This document shows, in pieces, positions 12,001 to 19,021 of a stretch of DNA of 64,000 nucleotides (the stretch's first letter is position 1; every line of letters begins with the position of its first letter). Below the pieces are notes generated by a model that worked only from the letters and a program-made list of their open reading frames with translations, was not told where the DNA came from and did not search any database. The stretch comes from Bog-950 sp964493695 (GTDB taxonomy: Bacteria; Bacteroidota; Bacteroidia; Chitinophagales; LD1), in the NCBI GenBank assembly GCA_964493695.1, contig CAZBPG010000004.1, positions 43,189-107,188 of the forward strand, in the 5' to 3' direction. A program made the translations under genes and the position numbers.

Positions 12001-13234
12001 TGTGCCGGATGCAGGTTATTGCGGATATGATACGTTCACCTATGCTGGTGAAAACCTTTGTGGTTTCGATACCGGATTTGTTGTAGTGAACGTTATCTGC
12101 AACACTAAGCCTATAGCGTTTAACGATACATTCAATCTCTGCCGCTTCGATACACTTACTCTTTTCCCTGAACTGAATGATGTGGATGCAGATGGCAACA
12201 CTCTGACAATTTCAGGAATCGGAACACCAAGCAGTTCGGGTTTACTTACAGTGCTTGCTTTAACGGACAGCTCGGTGACTGTAATTTCCACCGGTGTTCT
12301 TGGAGATGTTACGGTTGATTACTACATCTGCGATAACGGATTGCCTGTTAAATGTGATACCGGCACGATAGTCATTCATATCGACCCTTGTGATAAGCCG
12401 GTGGTTAAGGATATTTATGATACCATCCAGTCATGTGCACATAACGATTCGATTTGTCTGGATGAATATGTTACGCTAAGCGACACGTATACCTGGTCAA
12501 TCACCGGAATGTGTGCTCCGCAAAACGGTACGGTTACCAACTTGGCAACATGTTTCACTTATACGCCAAACCAGAATTTCTTTGGCAATGACACTTTCTG
12601 TGTAATTGTGTGCAGTAATATTGAAATATGTGACACCGCTCTTGTAATTATGACTTCTGTTGATTGTAACATTCAGGCCGTAGACGAGTCATGCGATTTA
12701 GATACTACAATTATCAATACACCGATAACAGTAGATATTCTTGCCAACGATATTATTCCTTGGGCAGGCGATACTACGGTTACGTTACTGACGCTTCCAG
12801 CAAATGGTTCAGCTGTTGTAAACAACGATAATACTGTAACCTACACGCCTAATACTGATTATAAAGGCAGCGATGAGTTTAGCTACTTAGTGTGTGCTGT
12901 TACCGGTGATTACGTTTATTGCGATACAGCAACAGTTTGTATCACTGTGATAGACACCATACAACCTTGCTACATACCAAATGCATTCTCACCAAACGGT
13001 GATGGTGCAAATGACCTTTACAAGATACCTTGCGATAAGAATCCGAGAGCAACGCTTCGCGTGTTCAACCGTTGGGGTGTTGAAGTTTGGTACAGCGAAG
13101 GTGCATATGCAAACGATTGGGGTGGAACGAACATGCAGGGTACACCGCTGCCTGATGGAACTTACTACATCATTTACGAATACAATGACGGCACCGGTAA
13201 GCGGGAAGCCAAGTTTGTTGTAATTCAACGATAA
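2..13234 (+). CDS. Giant T9SS type B repeat adhesin, 5' truncated
   Basis: The reading frame is open from base 2, so the gene starts upstream of the window and at least 4410 residues are visible. Numbering from the codon at base 8, residues 1-930 are Big_9/cadherin-like domains (motifs PPVANNDNY, DPDGTTLTST, GSFTYTPN, CDTAIVVITV). Residues 930-1187 are three PKD-like domains. Residues 1188-3130 hold 23 PKD/SprB-like repeats of about 85 residues (ADAGxDxT, GGxPTAxGG, YxYxWSP, TTTYxVxVTDxxGC). Residues 3370-4315 are Big_9-like again. Residues 4318-4408 form the gliding-motility-associated type B sorting domain (IPNAFSPNGDGANDLY, FNRWGVEVW, LPDGTYYIIYEY). It is presumably exported by T9SS and anchored on or released from the cell surface as an adhesin; that role is inferred from SprB-like relatives. 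The porP/sprF and porE-like genes follow on the same strand. Confidence 0.93.
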   Translation: MVVCDNGVPSACDTSVVTIIVTPVNDPPVANNDNYSTNEDTQLNVGAPGVQSNDSDPDGTTLTSTLVSGTSNGSVTLNPNGSFTYTPNTNFTGTDTFVYSVCDAGIPLPPLCDTAIVVITVNPVNDPPFIPDTTVTTPEDTPTTVCIPITDPETTTQIHLAFLCDNPNSGSITAPSVNLASNPHTVCVTYTPNTNFNGTDSFCVIVCDNGNPILCDTSIVTIVVTPVNDPPVANNDNYSTGEDTPLNVGAPGVQSNDSDPDGTTLTSTIVTGTSNGSVTLNPNGSFTYTPDANFNGTDTFVYSICDAGIPLPPLCDTAIVVITVNPQNDPPYVPDTTVTTPEDTAITVCLPISDGDVGQQYIATICGTPANGLITFGPVVNNGSIPPTVCVTYTPNTNFNGIDSLCITVCDNGIPFLCDNSIVKINVTPVNDPPVANNDSYTTPEDTPLNVTPSGVLGNDNDPDGTALTSTLIDSTSNGSLVLNGNGSFTYVPNSNYNGTDTFYYSACDAGIPLPSLCDTAMVVITVTPGNDPPEIPDTTVTTCEDCPITVCLPITDTDSLDVHSYTSLCPGQNGTVTGTTINQSTNTLCFTYTPYLNVNGSDTVCFIVCDNGTPQGCDTTTITILITPVNDPPYADTIYVVTFENQPVGVNVASATGDPEGNPLSYSYYGVIPGGGTYGITGNGAIVVYPNPGFTGTFAIPYSVCDLSPYPVNILCDSAAIIVTVLPEGDTLINHSPVASNDYVTTSLNTPVVVNELANDYDPDGDALQVTVTCTPDDGNYTVNPNGTINYFPDNGFFGFDTICYTICDPTAVNNPKPLCDNAIVVIYVSTDSTSFENDPPVAVDDFAYICADANATLNLLLNDNDPNGDAITSVSIIDNVDYGVLSNAGFGFYVYTPNGSAALNDTLLYEICDNGTPSLCDTGMAVIFINATPVVTPSVGSAIVCSNDNVNITFTSSVPGTVISWTATNGTSGTGNINTVLTNNTSVDQVVTYTVSGTTGFGCGSSALIIPVTVKPRPVITFTSNGSIFCSGEQVVINANSNIAGTTYTWSGTNGSSGTGSLISDNPVNSGTANITVTYTIIPTYNGCVGNTLAVDVTVKPQPSLTVNPATQTICSGAPISIAITPSISGTSVNWFGSNGNSGNSLTINDSPFNFGSSNITVTYTVNGNYNGCPANTVFATVVVRPRVVADAGQDKTVVACTGSCVIIGSSPTGAGGSGTLAYAWSPSAGLNDSTLANPTACGLLVNTTYTVIVSDGSGCSATDQVTITSTPNPLSAEAGAGGALCLGSGDSVMLGGFPTAVGGVAPYTYTWSPLTGLNLTNNANPDAFPTTTTEYFVTVTDQIGCQSVDSTVVTVYPVLVANAGADTTVCATFAAQLGGTPTASGGSGTGYTYIWSPTVGISNVNDANPTATPAVLTTYSVYVADGNGCTATDNVIVTVHSNPTAHAGPDKTIVTCSGDSTTIGDVPAVTGGTGPYTYSWTPAIGLSNDTIANPVVKGITVTTTYMLSITDANGCVSTDNVTVNVVTNTLQAQAGPDEAVCSNNNCVQVGGIPTAVGGTPPYVYDWSNGTSLSDSTASNPLACPSSTTTYTVVVTDSKGCTATDAETVTVNPSPSANAGPDTSVCSGSSIAIGGAPTATGGTPGYAYSWNPTVGLSLPNVANPSASPVVVTTYQLIVTDAKGCAALDEVTVTPRPNPVVDAGADKTLVSCVADTAFMLVNVTGGTSPYSFVWSPATGLSSSTVQNPYATGLTVTTSYQVAATDTFGCSATDFIVVNVVQSTLQADAGNDGQLCGNSGSSVSLGGIPTAVGGTSPYTYNWGTSTSSVSNLPNPTVSPTVTTTYYVTVTDSKGCTSVDSVTVVFNPAPSADAGTDTTMCSGFCVTIGGTPATVGGTGPYQFLWSPTVGLNSNNNPNPLACPLVTTTYNLLVTDANGCQSSDAVTITILSNPTANAGPDQTLVNCSSDSITIGGSPAASGGAGGYAYSWSPSGGLSADSIANPFVKGINVSQLYTLVVTDLYGCSAEDAVVVNVVPGNLTAEAGSGGSYCQGIGGSVTLGGVPTAVGGTPSYSYSWSGGLSPVANPVASPASTTTYYVTVSDSKGCIAVDSVTVTVNPAPMANAGADTTLCGGLSVMLGGEPTASGGTPGYTYVWAPSTGLSNSAASNPTATPNATTTYTVRVTDANGCSASDAVQVTILALPVADAGADQTLVACSADSVQIGGSPSASGGTTPYTYDWSPNGGLSDTSASNPYVSLLGSSTTFTLVVTSNNGCSASDQVTVNVNNSTLVAEAGNDVAFCEGASVSITLGGSPTAVGGTAPFSYSWSPATGLSSTSAANPVATPLVTTTYSVIVTDATGCVAGDTVRITINPRPVVSAGLADTVCAGSAIQIGGTPTASGGTGSYSYSWNLGLPAVANPIINPIATLTYVVTVTDSLGCSNNGSVTIKVNQNPTADAGADQTVVACPDACVTLGGSPTSTGGGGGYLYAWAPSAGLNNTGLSNPSACNLSQSLTYNLTVTDANGCTAIDQVSVTVNQSTLAADAGNDKSICAGQPICITIGGTNAVSGGTSPYVIDWSPVAGICNSNVIPNPDVNPTDTTTYVLLVTDALGCIAVDSMVVYANPAVTASVSPDTAICQGGSALLGSSPTGSGGTSPFTYSWNPGSGLNNTTSANPIASPSATTSYCVTVTDAVGCSSSTCQTVTVNAGVTADAGQDRTITECPGAFTILGGSPTGSGGSNNYSYAWSPTANLNGSTIPNPIATGLTVTTTFTVTVTDNATGCFSTDQVVVTVLKTNLGVDAGSNKVFCANSTGCVVIGGNPTAIGGQPPYIYQWAPVTGMNDPTIANPCVAPINTTQYLVTVTDQLGCFEVDSMTVIVSPLIAVNAGNDTSICTATSVILGGNPPAVGGTTPYTYAWSLGAFPSSSAHPTATPVSNSSYTLVVTDSLGCSSSDIVNVALRPLPTASAGPDATITACTADSAVIGGAPTASGTTPPYTYEWNPPVALNNANASNPVVQNLGFTTLYTVTVVDTFGCSATDQTQVTVLPNTLFAEAGVNIGSLCANVGGCVTLGGNPTVTGGVPAYSYNWLGGVNDPTSPNPSACPVVTTTYTVIVTDQDGCESSDTIQVIVNDPPNASVVGLNSSYCINDPNVVMTGSPSGGIFSGPGVTGNVFQPASVGEGYWCIQYSYMDPLTGCADDTTICVTVNPLPAVTASGFAPAYCRFDAPVTLVGSPAGGIFTGSSGLSGVDGSTFEPSTATVGNNVITYTYTDLQSGCSNTYIFVINVKDAPAISISASIDTSCQGASVTFTPAFSFDVFNIVWSLDGGGNIGAGLNPFTYTPETTDYCVIATAINTPNGCVSTDTICGHVNQPPVANDDFAETCEEIPVPIQVILNDTDPEGDNSDVTVITTGHGSSTVSGNVLTYTSNVDYFGSDTITYQVCNTACVNACDTGTVIVSVCPVNDPPVITDVVDTIYINTSDTVCPPIEDVDDAINTLTVTTFDCDTINGTISVLNGCIVYVPTTDWTGTQVICVSVCDTSGTCDTGTVTIVVIPANNPPIAQKVSVVTCERTTVGVNVASATTDPDGNLMTYSYGAVTGPGTGIWVVTGNGSGVFVANTPGVYHIPYSVCDISNIPVSPLCDTNEIVVTVIECDSSNTPPVATDDEVITTVNTPIVVNELANDYDADGDPLNVAIICGPGLGQAQVSLNPDNTISYSSPVAGIDTICYTICDPSGACDTAIIVIHVNTTVDANHPPVAVDDFETTTYQTPVDINVQGNDHDPDGNPITTTSIPGPPTGGTATINPDGTINYVPTTANAYDPDTFTYVICDNGNPALCDTATVVVYIINSVVAVDECTETGYNHPVVINVLSNDYDPDIIDSIWVSSSFNLQNTQGTTFVDSKGMIHYIPNSDSCGYIDTFAYIIQDEGGAVDTGYVCVVITCCKAPIAVMDTAQVISGDSVSVNVTLNDTIDGPTPVHVVVIGPSHGTAYFVDSVNVMYVPDAGYCGYDTFTYAGENLCGFDTGFVVVNVICNTKPIAFNDTFNLCRFDTLTLFPELNDVDADGNTLTISGIGTPSSSGLLTVLALTDSSVTVISTGVLGDVTVDYYICDNGLPVKCDTGTIVIHIDPCDKPVVKDIYDTIQSCAHNDSICLDEYVTLSDTYTWSITGMCAPQNGTVTNLATCFTYTPNQNFFGNDTFCVIVCSNIEICDTALVIMTSVDCNIQAVDESCDLDTTIINTPITVDILANDIIPWAGDTTVTLLTLPANGSAVVNNDNTVTYTPNTDYKGSDEFSYLVCAVTGDYVYCDTATVCITVIDTIQPCYIPNAFSPNGDGANDLYKIPCDKNPRATLRVFNRWGVEVWYSEGAYANDWGGTNMQGTPLPDGTYYIIYEYNDGTGKREAKFVVIQR

Positions 13235-13243
13235 GTTAACTAC

Positions 13244-13275
13244 GGTCTTCTCTGCTGATACCAGCAGAGAAGACC
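13244..13275 (+). terminator. Hairpin after the giant adhesin
   Basis: A perfect 14-bp stem (arms 13244-13257 and 13262-13275) with loop ATAC lies 10 bp after the adhesin stop and is followed by TTTAAAAATATTT. The T tract is short, so it may attenuate transcription into the porP/sprF gene rather than stop it fully. Confidence 0.6.
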
Positions 13276-13308
13276 TTTAAAAATATTTAACCGATAAACA
13301 GTTTTATT

Positions 13309-14298
13309 ATGAAGAAGATACTTACTACAGCACTAATGGCTCTCGCGGTTTTCACAGGGGTGAAAGCACAACAAGATGCTGCTTACAGCATGTATATGTT
13401 CAACGGTTTATTTCTGAATCCTGCTTATGCAGGTAGTCAGGAGGTAATTAGTGTAATGGCCATTTACCGACACCAATGGGCGGGATTGGAAGGAGCACCT
13501 AAAACGGTCAATGCAAGTGTGCATTCTCCTTTCCGAAGAGACCAATATGCTGTTGGCTTAACTATTACTAATGATAGGCTGGGTTTGGCAAATAATTTCT
13601 CGGTAACACCGGCATTTTCCTACCGGTTGAAACTGAAGGGTAATAACCGTTTATGTTTCGGGGTGCAGGCATCCTTTGCATATTTCTATCAAAATAACGG
13701 TAAGGCGCAACTGCCGGATTTTAATGCTCCGGATAACGCTTTTGCTCTTAATGCAAATTTGTTTGTTCCTAATATCGGGTTCGGAATTTATGCTTATGGC
13801 AAAAGATATTTTATTGGGGTTTCTGTTCCTCACCTGTTACCTTCAAAATTGCGTGATAAAACCGGAGTATCCGGTTACAATACTTCTATTGCACGTATGT
13901 ATAACCACTATCTCTTTACGGCAGGTTATGTATTCGGTAAGGAAGCTTCTATCGTAAAGGTTCGTCCTTCTATCTTAATGAAATGGCAAAAGGGCTTGCC
14001 TAAGAATATCCCTCAGTTCGATATCAACTTAGCTTTGTTGTTTGTTGAAAGAGTGTGGTTGGGTTTTGGTTACCGCACAGCAGGTGACGGACAAGGTTCT
14101 ATGAATTATGTAGGTCAGTCTGCCAATGTGTTTGTGAACTTTAAAGCAACACCGCAGTTGCAGATTGGATATTGCTACGATGCTGAAATTTCGAGTCTCC
14201 GCAAATACACCAGCGGTACGCATGAAATTATGATCGGTTATGATTTTTGGTACAACAAAAAGCGTTTCGTAACACCGCGTTTTGTGAAATATTTTTAA
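13309..14298 (+). CDS. PorP/SprF family type IX secretion outer-membrane protein
   Basis: This 329-residue protein has a signal peptide (MKKILTTALMALAVFTGVKA, cut before QQDA). It then shows the PorP/SprF signature: QDAAYSMYMFNGLFLNPAYAGS, split here as QDAAYSMYMF and NPAYAGS, followed by YRHQWAGLEGAPKT and alternating beta strands to the end (HEIMIGYDFWY). The family forms outer-membrane beta barrels that partner T9SS substrates; SprF is needed for surface display of the adhesin SprB in Flavobacterium. Its position between a giant type B adhesin and a PorE-like protein suggests it is the dedicated partner of that adhesin. Length is normal for the family. A second copy lies at 42981-43901. 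Confidence 0.93.
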   Translation: MKKILTTALMALAVFTGVKAQQDAAYSMYMFNGLFLNPAYAGSQEVISVMAIYRHQWAGLEGAPKTVNASVHSPFRRDQYAVGLTITNDRLGLANNFSVTPAFSYRLKLKGNNRLCFGVQASFAYFYQNNGKAQLPDFNAPDNAFALNANLFVPNIGFGIYAYGKRYFIGVSVPHLLPSKLRDKTGVSGYNTSIARMYNHYLFTAGYVFGKEASIVKVRPSILMKWQKGLPKNIPQFDINLALLFVERVWLGFGYRTAGDGQGSMNYVGQSANVFVNFKATPQLQIGYCYDAEISSLRKYTSGTHEIMIGYDFWYNKKRFVTPRFVKYF

Positions 14299-14331
14299 AG
14301 AATTTTCGGGTAACCCCTAAAATATACGACT

Positions 14332-16557
14332 ATGAGTTTGAAGAAATCCCTGACTATCCTGCTCGCCTTCGGAATGCTTTTCGCAGCGAATGCAGAGAAA
14401 CCAATCGTAAAAGTGGGCGATTGGTATTACAAACAGTTCGACTATCGTAAGGCAATTTTGTTTTACGAGAAGGCTTTGAAAAAGGACGAGAAGAACGTGT
14501 ATGTTCTGCAAAAAATTGCGGACAGTTATCGCCTGATAAACGATTGGGTAAAAGCCGAGCCTTATTACGCAAGTTTGGCACAATCAGAGAACGCCAATTC
14601 GGTGAACAAACTCTATTATGCAGAATCACTTCGGGCCAATCAAAAGTATCCGGAAGCTAAAGTTTATTATAAACAGTATCAGGATGTAGCTCCTACCGAT
14701 GTTAGTGTTAAAGAAAGATTACAGGGACTAGATAAGGTGGAAGAGTTGAGTAAAGACCATGGTTTTTATGATGTAAAAAACATGGATAAGATAAATTCCA
14801 AGTATTCTGATTTTGGGGTTTCGCTTTACAAGGATACCGGAATTTACTTTTGCTCAAACAGGTTTCCCGATGCTTATGTAGTTCATAAAGATGTATGGAC
14901 GCATGGAAACTTTCTGCAGATTTATGAAGCATTTAAGGATGATACCTCCAACGGAGATATCAGCAAATGCACTTTGATGAGCGGAAGGACACTCAATAAG
15001 AAATTCCACGAAGGAACTTCCAGCTACAACGATAAAATGCAGGAGCTTTATATTGACAGAAGCAACTATAACGGAAAACGTGCCTTCACAGCAGCTGACA
15101 AAACAGTGAAATTGAAGATTTACAGAATTGTCTGGTTGCCTGATGCAAATCGTTGGGGCGATGAATTGATTGAAGCCGTTCCTTTCAACGATAAGGAGTA
15201 TTCTGTTTGTCATCCGTCACTTTCAAAAGATGGTAAAACTATCTTCTTCGCCAGCGATAAACCGGGCGGATACGGTGGAGTAGATATTTATATGAGTTTA
15301 CGGGAGATTGGCGGACAATGGGGAACACCAATCAACCTCGGGCCTAAGGTGAATACTTCAGGTGATGAAATGTTTCCTTACACAGCAGAGGATGGTGCGC
15401 TCTATTTCTCTTCTAACGGGCACACCGGTTTAGGGGGGCTGGATGTTTTCAGCACTACTATGATTAAGACCGGTAACAAAATGACCAACTGGACAGATCC
15501 GGAAAATCTCGGTTATCCTGTTAATACAAATGCTGATGATTTTGGTTATGTGATTAACCGTGATAATAAGAAAGGCTATTTCTGCTCTAACCGCGAAGGA
15601 GGACAGGGCGATGACGATATCTACAGTTTTACGAAGAAGGGAATTATACTGAATGGAATTGTTTATGATGCGGCTACTGGGCTTCCTATTGAAGGTGCTC
15701 AGGTGGTAATGAAAGATGAAGATGTAGAGAAAGGAAAGTTGAAATCAGGAAAAGAAGGCGATTTTACTTTTGCTGCTACACCGGGAAAGAAGTATAAATT
15801 TTTCGCAACCAAACAGGGTTACCTTCCTGCTGAGTTATCGGTTGATGTAAAGGAAAAGCCGGAACTGGTGAAGATACCAATGGTAGCAGAAGGGGGTATT
15901 ACGCTTGAAGTAACCGTGCTTGACAAAAAAACACGCGACCCGTTGGAGTCGGCAAAGGTGAAGGTAACCAACCTCACTACCAGTAAAGATGAACCCTGCA
16001 TGACCAATAAGGACGGCAAGTGTTTCTTTGTATTGGAGCCGAATACCAATTACCGTTTGGAGGCATCGAAAGAAACCGGGGAGCCGGACACAAAATATTT
16101 GACGGTTACAGCAACTCAATCAACTATTGGCAAAGTTGCACCGGCAACGCTTTACAGCGTGCTTGAATTGGAAAAGGTGAAGAAAGGTGTGGCAATCAAG
16201 GTAGAGAACATTTATTATGACCTGGATAAGTGGTTTATCCGTCCTGATGCTGCAAAGGAGTTGGATAAGCTGGTGAAAATTTTGAAGGACAACCCGACCA
16301 TGGAAATTGAGTTGAGTTCACATACTGACTGCCGTGCAACTGCAAAATATAACATGCAGCTTTCCAGCAAGCGTGCGGAATCATGTGTTAACTACATGGC
16401 TTCACAAGGAGTAGAAGGCCGTAGAATGATTGCAGCCGGTTACGGTGAAAGCCGTCTTGTGAATAAATGCCAGTGCGAAGGAACAGTAGCCGTTCCTTGT
16501 TCCGATCCCGAGCATCAGGAGAACAGAAGAACAGAGTTTAAAATTCTGAAGTTCTAA
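14332..16557 (+). CDS. PorE-like OmpA family protein (TPR, beta-propeller, CRD, OmpA)
   Basis: This 741-residue protein has a signal peptide ending at FAANA. TPR-like helices span residues 25-140 (YKQFDYRKAILFYEKALK). A WD40/PD40-type propeller covers about 150-430 (HPSLSKDGKTIFFASDKPGG, SSNGHTGLGGLDVF, YFCSNREGGQGDDDIYSF). Two carboxypeptidase-regulatory-like segments follow at 435-600. The OmpA peptidoglycan-binding domain occupies 620-741 (IYYDLDKW, LSSHTDCRATAKYN, KRAESCVNYM, GYGES, NRRTEFKI). The same four-domain order is known for PorE, which tethers the T9SS complex to peptidoglycan, but the family has many paralogues. There is no lipobox cysteine, unlike lipoprotein PorE. It lies 33 bp after porP/sprF, probably in one transcript. 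Confidence 0.9.
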   Translation: MSLKKSLTILLAFGMLFAANAEKPIVKVGDWYYKQFDYRKAILFYEKALKKDEKNVYVLQKIADSYRLINDWVKAEPYYASLAQSENANSVNKLYYAESLRANQKYPEAKVYYKQYQDVAPTDVSVKERLQGLDKVEELSKDHGFYDVKNMDKINSKYSDFGVSLYKDTGIYFCSNRFPDAYVVHKDVWTHGNFLQIYEAFKDDTSNGDISKCTLMSGRTLNKKFHEGTSSYNDKMQELYIDRSNYNGKRAFTAADKTVKLKIYRIVWLPDANRWGDELIEAVPFNDKEYSVCHPSLSKDGKTIFFASDKPGGYGGVDIYMSLREIGGQWGTPINLGPKVNTSGDEMFPYTAEDGALYFSSNGHTGLGGLDVFSTTMIKTGNKMTNWTDPENLGYPVNTNADDFGYVINRDNKKGYFCSNREGGQGDDDIYSFTKKGIILNGIVYDAATGLPIEGAQVVMKDEDVEKGKLKSGKEGDFTFAATPGKKYKFFATKQGYLPAELSVDVKEKPELVKIPMVAEGGITLEVTVLDKKTRDPLESAKVKVTNLTTSKDEPCMTNKDGKCFFVLEPNTNYRLEASKETGEPDTKYLTVTATQSTIGKVAPATLYSVLELEKVKKGVAIKVENIYYDLDKWFIRPDAAKELDKLVKILKDNPTMEIELSSHTDCRATAKYNMQLSSKRAESCVNYMASQGVEGRRMIAAGYGESRLVNKCQCEGTVAVPCSDPEHQENRRTEFKILKF

Positions 16558-16574
16558 ACTGCTCCCACTTTCAG

Positions 16575-16614
16575 CAAGAGCCGTCTCCGTTTACACGGGA
16601 CGGCTCTTGTTATT
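16575..16614 (+). terminator. Rho-independent terminator of T9SS module 1
   Basis: Inverted arms CAAGAGCCGTC (16575-16585) and GACGGCTCTTG (16599-16609), with an additional inner CCGT/ACGG pairing, are followed by TTATTTAT. It sits 17 bp after the porE-like stop and marks the end of the module. Confidence 0.75.
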
Positions 16615-16639
16615 TATAAGCAATTATCTTCGCCCACCG

Positions 16640-19021
16640 ATGAAGAAAACTTTTCTCCTTTCAATTTTGGCCTTTGCGTTTCAGTTTATGGAGGCCAAAG
16701 ATTTGCGTGGAGACACTATAGATATTCGCTCGTATGTTCTGAAACTGGATTTGTCGGATTTTACCGGAAAGGTTTTAAAGGGCGATGCCGTTATCGGTAT
16801 AAAAGCAAAGATGAACGGAGTGGAAGGGATTCGCCTTGACCTTCTAAAGTTGAATGTGGACTCGGTAAAGGTGAATTCTTTCAATGCCCCGTTTACTTAT
16901 AATGATTCGGTGCTTGACATCAACCTGCTTACTACACTAAGCACCGGTGATTCTGCCACTCTTCAGGTCTATTATCAGGGAATCCCGTATCACGCTCCGA
17001 ACGATTTTGGGGGATTTTACTGGACAAGCACCCACGCATTTAACATCGGGGTAAGTTTTCTGGGCGATCCGCATAATTACGGAAGGGTTTGGTTTCCGTG
17101 TTTCGATAATTTTGAGGTGCGTAGTTTGTATGAATTTTATGTGACGACTAAGAGCACGCATAAAGCATTTTGTAATGGTATTATGCTGGGAGTTGCAACA
17201 CCCGGAGCTAAAAAAATATGGCATTGGAAACTCGGTCAGGAAATCCCTTCTTATCTCGCTTCTGTTGCGGTTTCGGATTATGCAACTGTGAATGATACAG
17301 TCAACGGGATGAACGGAACAATTCCTGTTCAGCTGGCAGCAAATGCCAGTGATACTACTAATCTCAAAAATCTCTTCGTGCACTTGCGCGATGCTTTCCA
17401 CATTCAGGAAAATTTGTGGGGGCCATACCAATGGGACCGGGTTGGCTATTGTATTGTTCCGTTTAATGCCGGGGCTATGGAACACGCTACCAACATCGGG
17501 TTTATGAGTTATTATTTAAATGTGCTGGCCTCAGAAGCAGAAGAAGCTATGGCGCACGAACTTTCGCACCATTGGTTCGGAAATCTCGTGACCTGTGACA
17601 GTGCCAGCGAGATGTGGCTGAATGAAGGATGGGCACGGTATAACGAGAAATTGTTTTTGGAAAGATTGTATGGCGACTCTGCTTATAAACAAAGCATGAG
17701 AGAATTGCATGAAGATGTTTTGCATACGGCTCATGTGAGGGATGACTCTTACCTGCCGGTTAGCGGAGTGCCCACAGAATACACCTATGGAACAACGGTT
17801 TATGATAAAGGCGCTGATGTAATTCATACGCTTCGCTCTTATATGGGCGATTCGCTCTTTTTTCATTGTGTAAAAAATTTCATAGCAGACTTTTCGTGGA
17901 AGAACATGAGCACTGCACAACTGCGCGATTATCTTTCGCAATGCTCCGGTATTAACCTGAACGATTATTTTAATGATTGGGTTTACTCGCCTGGCTTTCC
18001 GCATTTTTCGATTGATGTACAGGCAGTGGAAGGGTTCCCGGCCGAACCGTATGAGTTGTATGCAAACGTGCATCAACGCTTGAACCATGCTCCGCACTAT
18101 TACGATAATGTGCCTGTGACAATTTCATATTTCGACTCAGCCTGGCATAGAACGGATGTACATGCGATGGTAAGCGGTGAATGCACACCGGTTCATTTGT
18201 TTCAATTGTATTTTCCAATGCCTGCGTATATAGCGGTTGACTTCGATGAAAAACTTCAGGATGCCATTACCGATGAATGGAAAGTAATTTCTGACACCGG
18301 TAGCTTCGATTTCGGAACTGCAAAAATGATTTTGCAGGTAACGGCAAATACTGATTCAGGTTTAGTGCGCGTAGAACATAACTGGGTTCGCCCAGAGCCT
18401 ATGCACAATAAAATTGCGGGACTGCATTTGCACGGTAAACGTTATTGGACGATTGACGGAATCATCAATCAAAACTTTAGTGCAGATGCAAAAATTTATT
18501 TTGACGGGTCTGATGTTTCGCTCGACTCGACTTTTATCACAAATTCCGAAGACAGTCTGGTTGTAATGTATCGCACAGATAGTTATGCTGATTGGATGGA
18601 AGCGAATTCTTTTTCTATTAGTACACAGGGGAATCCGTCTGATAAAGTTGGCTTTGTAACTGTTCACGGAGTTAGTAAAGGACAATATTGTTTAGCTATC
18701 CGGAATTCTGCTTTGCCGGATACTGCTGCCAGTGAAAGCGATTGTTTCGTTGTTACGTCTGTAAACGACTTTGAAAGCAAAAATGAATTTCAGCTTTCTC
18801 CGAACCCAACTAATGAAAGTGTAGTAGTAAGTTTTGAAAAAAACATTTTCAATACAGCAGAGTTGTTTGATTTAGCCGGAAGAAAGCTTTTGGAGCAGAA
18901 CATTTCCATGACACAAAGCTCAGTTCAATTGAAGTTGAAGAATTTTCAAAACGGAGTTTATCTTGTAACATTGATCGGTAATAACACCGGCAGAATTTCA
19001 AAAAAAATAATCAAGCAGTGA
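16640..19021 (+). CDS. Secreted M1 family metallopeptidase with T9SS type A sorting domain
   Basis: The start is placed at ATG 16640 because it gives a clean signal peptide (MKKTFLLSILAFAFQFMEA); an upstream in-frame TTG would precede it with non-signal sequence. The protein has 793 residues. The zinc site is HELSHHWFGN followed by the third ligand in WLNEGWARYNE, and the upstream exopeptidase motif reads GAMEH where GxMEN is usual. The N-terminal M1 beta domain precedes these motifs. The last 80 residues form a type A sorting domain (FQLSPNPTNESVVVSF, LFDLAGRKLLE, FQNGVYLVTLI, KKIIKQ). It is predicted to be exported through T9SS and to cleave N-terminal residues from external peptides. Its TGA overlaps the next ATG by one base. 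Confidence 0.92.
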   Translation: MKKTFLLSILAFAFQFMEAKDLRGDTIDIRSYVLKLDLSDFTGKVLKGDAVIGIKAKMNGVEGIRLDLLKLNVDSVKVNSFNAPFTYNDSVLDINLLTTLSTGDSATLQVYYQGIPYHAPNDFGGFYWTSTHAFNIGVSFLGDPHNYGRVWFPCFDNFEVRSLYEFYVTTKSTHKAFCNGIMLGVATPGAKKIWHWKLGQEIPSYLASVAVSDYATVNDTVNGMNGTIPVQLAANASDTTNLKNLFVHLRDAFHIQENLWGPYQWDRVGYCIVPFNAGAMEHATNIGFMSYYLNVLASEAEEAMAHELSHHWFGNLVTCDSASEMWLNEGWARYNEKLFLERLYGDSAYKQSMRELHEDVLHTAHVRDDSYLPVSGVPTEYTYGTTVYDKGADVIHTLRSYMGDSLFFHCVKNFIADFSWKNMSTAQLRDYLSQCSGINLNDYFNDWVYSPGFPHFSIDVQAVEGFPAEPYELYANVHQRLNHAPHYYDNVPVTISYFDSAWHRTDVHAMVSGECTPVHLFQLYFPMPAYIAVDFDEKLQDAITDEWKVISDTGSFDFGTAKMILQVTANTDSGLVRVEHNWVRPEPMHNKIAGLHLHGKRYWTIDGIINQNFSADAKIYFDGSDVSLDSTFITNSEDSLVVMYRTDSYADWMEANSFSISTQGNPSDKVGFVTVHGVSKGQYCLAIRNSALPDTAASESDCFVVTSVNDFESKNEFQLSPNPTNESVVVSFEKNIFNTAELFDLAGRKLLEQNISMTQSSVQLKLKNFQNGVYLVTLIGNNTGRISKKIIKQ

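Noticed and set aside
17531..18097. 188-codon minus-strand frame within the M1 peptidase
   Set aside because: It is antisense to the zinc-site region of a clear peptidase and its composition is that of a shadow frame.
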